Below, piece by piece: positions 61,147-64,000 of a stretch of DNA of 64,000 nt (its first letter is position 1; every line of letters starts with the position of its first letter). The position numbers were made by a program, and so were the translations under genes. Below the pieces are notes generated by a model. It had not been told where the DNA came from and did no database searches. It worked only from the letters and a program-made list of their open reading frames with translations. The DNA is from Crotophaga sulcirostris (lineage: Eukaryota > Chordata > Aves > Cuculiformes > Crotophagidae), in contig VYZB01000134.1 in the NCBI GenBank assembly GCA_013397455.1, positions 1,936,715 to 2,000,714 on the forward strand. Reading direction: 5' to 3'.

Positions 61147-63051
61147 CACCTGAGTCCTTCTCATATGCAGTATTCTGTGACAATTCTCTTGTCCTGAGAA
61201 CATGGATGTTCTTCAATTCCAAAAAAACACATCCTACCTAGTCTATTTGCCCTGAGTTGTACCTTTAGATGAGTTCATGAAGGATATTTACTTGTTTTAC
61301 AGCATAGACACAAAATGCCAGAAAATTCTCTCTTAAATTCACCAGTACTGGGACTTTGCTTTTCTCATTACACCAAATCAACAGCATAGAAAACTCTGTG
61401 GTAAATGTTAACTATATAACTATATCGTAAAGTTCAAAAGATGCTTAAATAGTAGCCTGGCTAACAGAGACAATTTATAATTCAGTATTTACATGCACAG
61501 ACCTAGCACTGTCAAGATTTCCATTGAGAACCAAGGGCTCTAGACCCTGCCACTTCGAAGTGGATTAAAAAAATCCCTTCATGTTGCCTTAAAAGTAACA
61601 ATCCACGCATCAGGCTTCTGGGAAGACAGTGTTTCCAGCATTATTTCTTTTGCTTGGACATCAAAAATGAGGCTACCATTCAATGAAGAAAATAACAGAG
61701 CAAACCTTCCTGCTTAGTGTTCCTGAAGATACCAGAATTATCTTCGTTCCCTTCCAATGCCAATCTTGAACATATAAGCACCAACACCACCAATACATTT
61801 TTCTCTATCCTTTCTCAGTGAAAGTGTGGCAGGATTTTCATAGCTCAGGGAACCAGATCAGGAAAACAGTTGAGAGGACTGCCTTCCTTATGAACAATTT
61901 TTTTCATTTCCTGACAGAAAGCTTTTTTATGGGAAAAAAACAACCAAGCAACCCAACAAAACCGCTGCTTTTAAAGTCAACATCACTCTTTGCTTTCCCT
62001 GTCTATAGAATCTACATACTGTTTTGTAAATTTATTTTTATGCAAAACTGTTCCAAAATGGTATTATAGTTTTCCTCAGCAGAACAGAAGGTATCTTTGA
62101 AATCGGAAAACTAAAATAAGACACAGACAGAGGAATATTTTAGTGCCAGAGATTTTGAAAAAAAAAAGCAAAAAATAGAAAAGGTAAGGCAATGTCCTAT
62201 GAAAACATAAATACTTTTTAATACCACACAGTTTCAGGAAAACCAGAATTAGTACTTACTACATGACTATATAGAGTCCTACCAGTCCTAGTAATACAAC
62301 TCCTATTTTCTGATGGTTGGTATTATGATCTAGGCAATTATTAGTAGAGCTAGAATGACTTCAAAATCTTCCTTCATATATTGTCCTTTGCATTTCTAAG
62401 CAAAACTTATAAGTGTAAAATGGCTTTACACAAATCAATAAGGAAAAAGCACATTAATTTTATTATGAAAATAATTATCCACAATATCTGTTATTAGACA
62501 ATGCCTCGTAATCAACTGCTGCTATGAAAGACAGGATGCTTCACTGCTGATCTTGAGGTTAACTGAATGGCAGTAACTCCTAACCTAAAAGGATTCTTTG
62601 AAGTCTTCATATTTATTTAACCCGCCTTATGTGCACAGGATTTTTGGTTTGCAGTTGACATTTCCAGAAAATACTGATGAAGTTTCCAAACACTGGTTCT
62701 GCATTACTGAGTGTTGTAAAAAATTTTTATGTGTATGATCTCCTGCTATTTCTAATTGTTTAAAATATTTGTATAGCCACATTGACTCACAGCGTGAAAT
62801 TAACATGGCATAATGATAAATATAAAGCTGATGTTTAAGATAAATATAATTTTGTTGCATCTCAAAATAGTGGTTCAGCAGGGATTCCATCCATCTCCCA
62901 TTTGCCTTTGTTTTCAATCAAAAACATCCAGGCAACTATTAAGTAAAGCAATCCACTCTGGAAATCAAAACAAAATACAGCAAAAAAACCAACTGCAAGC
63001 CCTTCAAAAGCTTCACCAGTGTGTAGAAAGTAAAATAGACTGGTTGTCTGG

Positions 63052-63566
63052 TCACAGAATCATAGAATGGTTTGGGTTGGAAGGGACCTTAAAGCCCATC
63101 CAGTCCCACCCCCCTGTCACGGGCAGGGACCCCTCCCACCAGCCCAGGCTGCTCCAGGCCCCATCCAGCCTGGCCTTGGGCACCTCCAGGGAGGGGGCAC
63201 CCACAGCTGCCCTGGGCAGCCCATGCCAGGGCCTCACCGCCCTCAGCGGGAAGAATTTCTTCCTAATGTCTAATCTAAATCTACCCCGTTCCAATTTCAA
63301 GCCATCCCCCAGTCCTCTCTCTCCTTGCCTTTGTACAAAGCCCCTCCCCAGGTTTCCTGCAGCCCCTCCAGGTACTGGGAGGCCGCTATGAGGTCTCCCC
63401 GGAGCCTTCTCCCTCTCCAGGCTGAACACCCCCAGCTCTCTCAGCCTGCCCTCACAGCAGAGGCGCCCCAGCCCTCTGACCAGGTTGGTGGCCTCCTCTG
63501 GACCCACTCCAACAGCTCCGGATCCTTCTTACGCTGGGCCTTCCAGAACCGGACACAGCACTCCAG
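63052..63566 (-). repeat. CR1 LINE at the HMGCR exon 1 border
   Basis: Starts TCACAGAATCATAGAATGGT and ends CGGACACAGCACTCCAG. It is a young-looking copy in the same direction as HMGCR. It stops about 12 bases before the predicted exon 1 donor. Confidence 0.92.
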
Positions 63567-63583
63567 CGCTTCACAGCACTCAC

Positions 63584-64000
63584 CTCCTACGCTCCCGCGT
63601 CACCGCGCGCTGCAATGCGCCGCGCTGGTCACAGCTCTCGCCGGATTCGGAGCAACCGCCGGCAACACCGCCCGCGGGACCAGCGCCCCTTCCCAACCTC
63701 CCGCTGCTGACTCAGCGCCAGCCGCGCTGCCGCAAAGGCGCCGAAGCGCTCCCTGTTTCCCAAAGGGGAGCCGCCCTCAGGCGGTCCCTGCGGCCGTTCA
63801 GCCCCGGGGAACGGGGCCGCGCCGGGGCAGCGGCCGGGCCGCCCCTTCCGCACCCTCAGCGGGGACGCGGCCTCCGAGGAGCACCGGGACGGCGGCTGCG
63901 GCCTCCCCAGGGGCAGCGATGGCAGCGGCGCCCTCCCCCGCTCGGCCGTTACCGGCGTTATCTCCCGGGGGGCCGCTCCGCGCCCGCTCCCCGGCCCCGC
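63584..64000 (-). promoter_or_regulatory. HMGCR: HMGCR non-coding exon 1 and CpG-rich promoter (runs off the window)
   Basis: The last 420 bases are strongly G+C- and CpG-rich, unlike the AT-rich introns. A good donor on the gene strand (GTGAGT, complement at 63578-63583) would end a non-coding first exon that splices to 59819. The start site cannot be fixed. I find no perfect sterol-regulatory element and no CCAAT box in the visible part, so these may lie beyond the edge. A TGCTGACTCAGC element is at 63705-63716. Confidence 0.6.
63705..63716. promoter_or_regulatory. MARE/antioxidant-response-like element
   Basis: TGCTGACTCAGC matches 12 of 13 positions of the Maf recognition element, and its TGACTCAGC core fits the NRF2/Maf consensus TGACNNNGC and an AP-1 site. 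It lies within the HMGCR CpG island. Function is inferred from the motif only. Confidence 0.4.

Noticed and set aside
62813..63391. 192-codon + frame
   Set aside because: Its second half is CR1 sequence and its first half has no features.
63601..63608. CACCGCGC as a sterol-regulatory element
   Set aside because: One mismatch to the CACCGCAC reductase-type element in a CpG-rich region, and located within the likely exon 1. Too weak to report as a site.
63629..63853. 74-codon frame in the HMGCR CpG island
   Set aside because: Pro/Gly/Arg-rich composition typical of chance frames in GC-rich DNA. It overlaps the expected non-coding exon and promoter.

Overview
This is vertebrate, almost certainly avian, nuclear DNA. 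The evidence is intron-exon genes with GT-AG junctions, many CR1 LINE fragments ending in the bird-type terminal motif ATTCTATGATTCT, and LTR fragments that resemble bird ERVL-type repeats. Two well-known vertebrate genes lie tail to tail. In chicken, from memory, HMGCR is on chromosome Z, so a Z-linked origin is plausible but is not shown by the sequence.

Positions 1 to about 30,100 (+ strand) hold the 3' part of CERT1 (COL4A3BP), the ceramide transfer protein. Fourteen coding exons are visible, from the residue matching human 117 to the stop. They include the 26-residue exon of the long isoform (CERT-L/GPBP). The PH-domain exons lie upstream of the window. The serine-repeat motif, FFAT motif and complete START domain are present. 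The 3'UTR appears to be spliced once, 9 nt after the stop, and probably ends near a poly(A) signal at 30,077.

Positions about 30,100 to 43,900 are the region between the genes. It is rich in transposons: several CR1 copies (one about 1.3 kb long with reverse transcriptase remnants), an LTR-like element at 34.3-34.7 kb and an ERVL-like LTR at 41.06-41.56 kb. Inside it, at 36,353-36,899 (- strand), is a GC-rich, uninterrupted open frame for the last 181 residues of MED18, a Mediator subunit. Its 5' end runs into a 659-base assembly gap, and same-strand CR1 copies flank the block. This is the strangest item in the window. It could be a translocated or duplicated MED18, a retrocopy, or an assembly error.

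Positions about 43,900 to 64,000 (- strand) hold HMGCR, HMG-CoA reductase. All 19 coding exons can be assembled, giving an 882-residue protein. The non-coding first exon and a CpG-rich promoter lie at the right edge. Catalytic residues, the AMPK-site serine, the Insig-binding YIYF motif and both degradation lysines are present. A 136-bp segment of the 3'UTR occurs again, 130/136 identical, in a downstream-numbered intron of the same gene. The 3'UTR also holds a perfect 11-bp hairpin.

CERT1 (ceramide transport for sphingomyelin) and HMGCR (the rate-limiting step of sterol synthesis) both act in ER lipid metabolism. They are convergent neighbours in human too. I see no operon-like, prokaryotic or CRISPR features, no tRNA or rRNA genes, and no convincing new protein-coding system.
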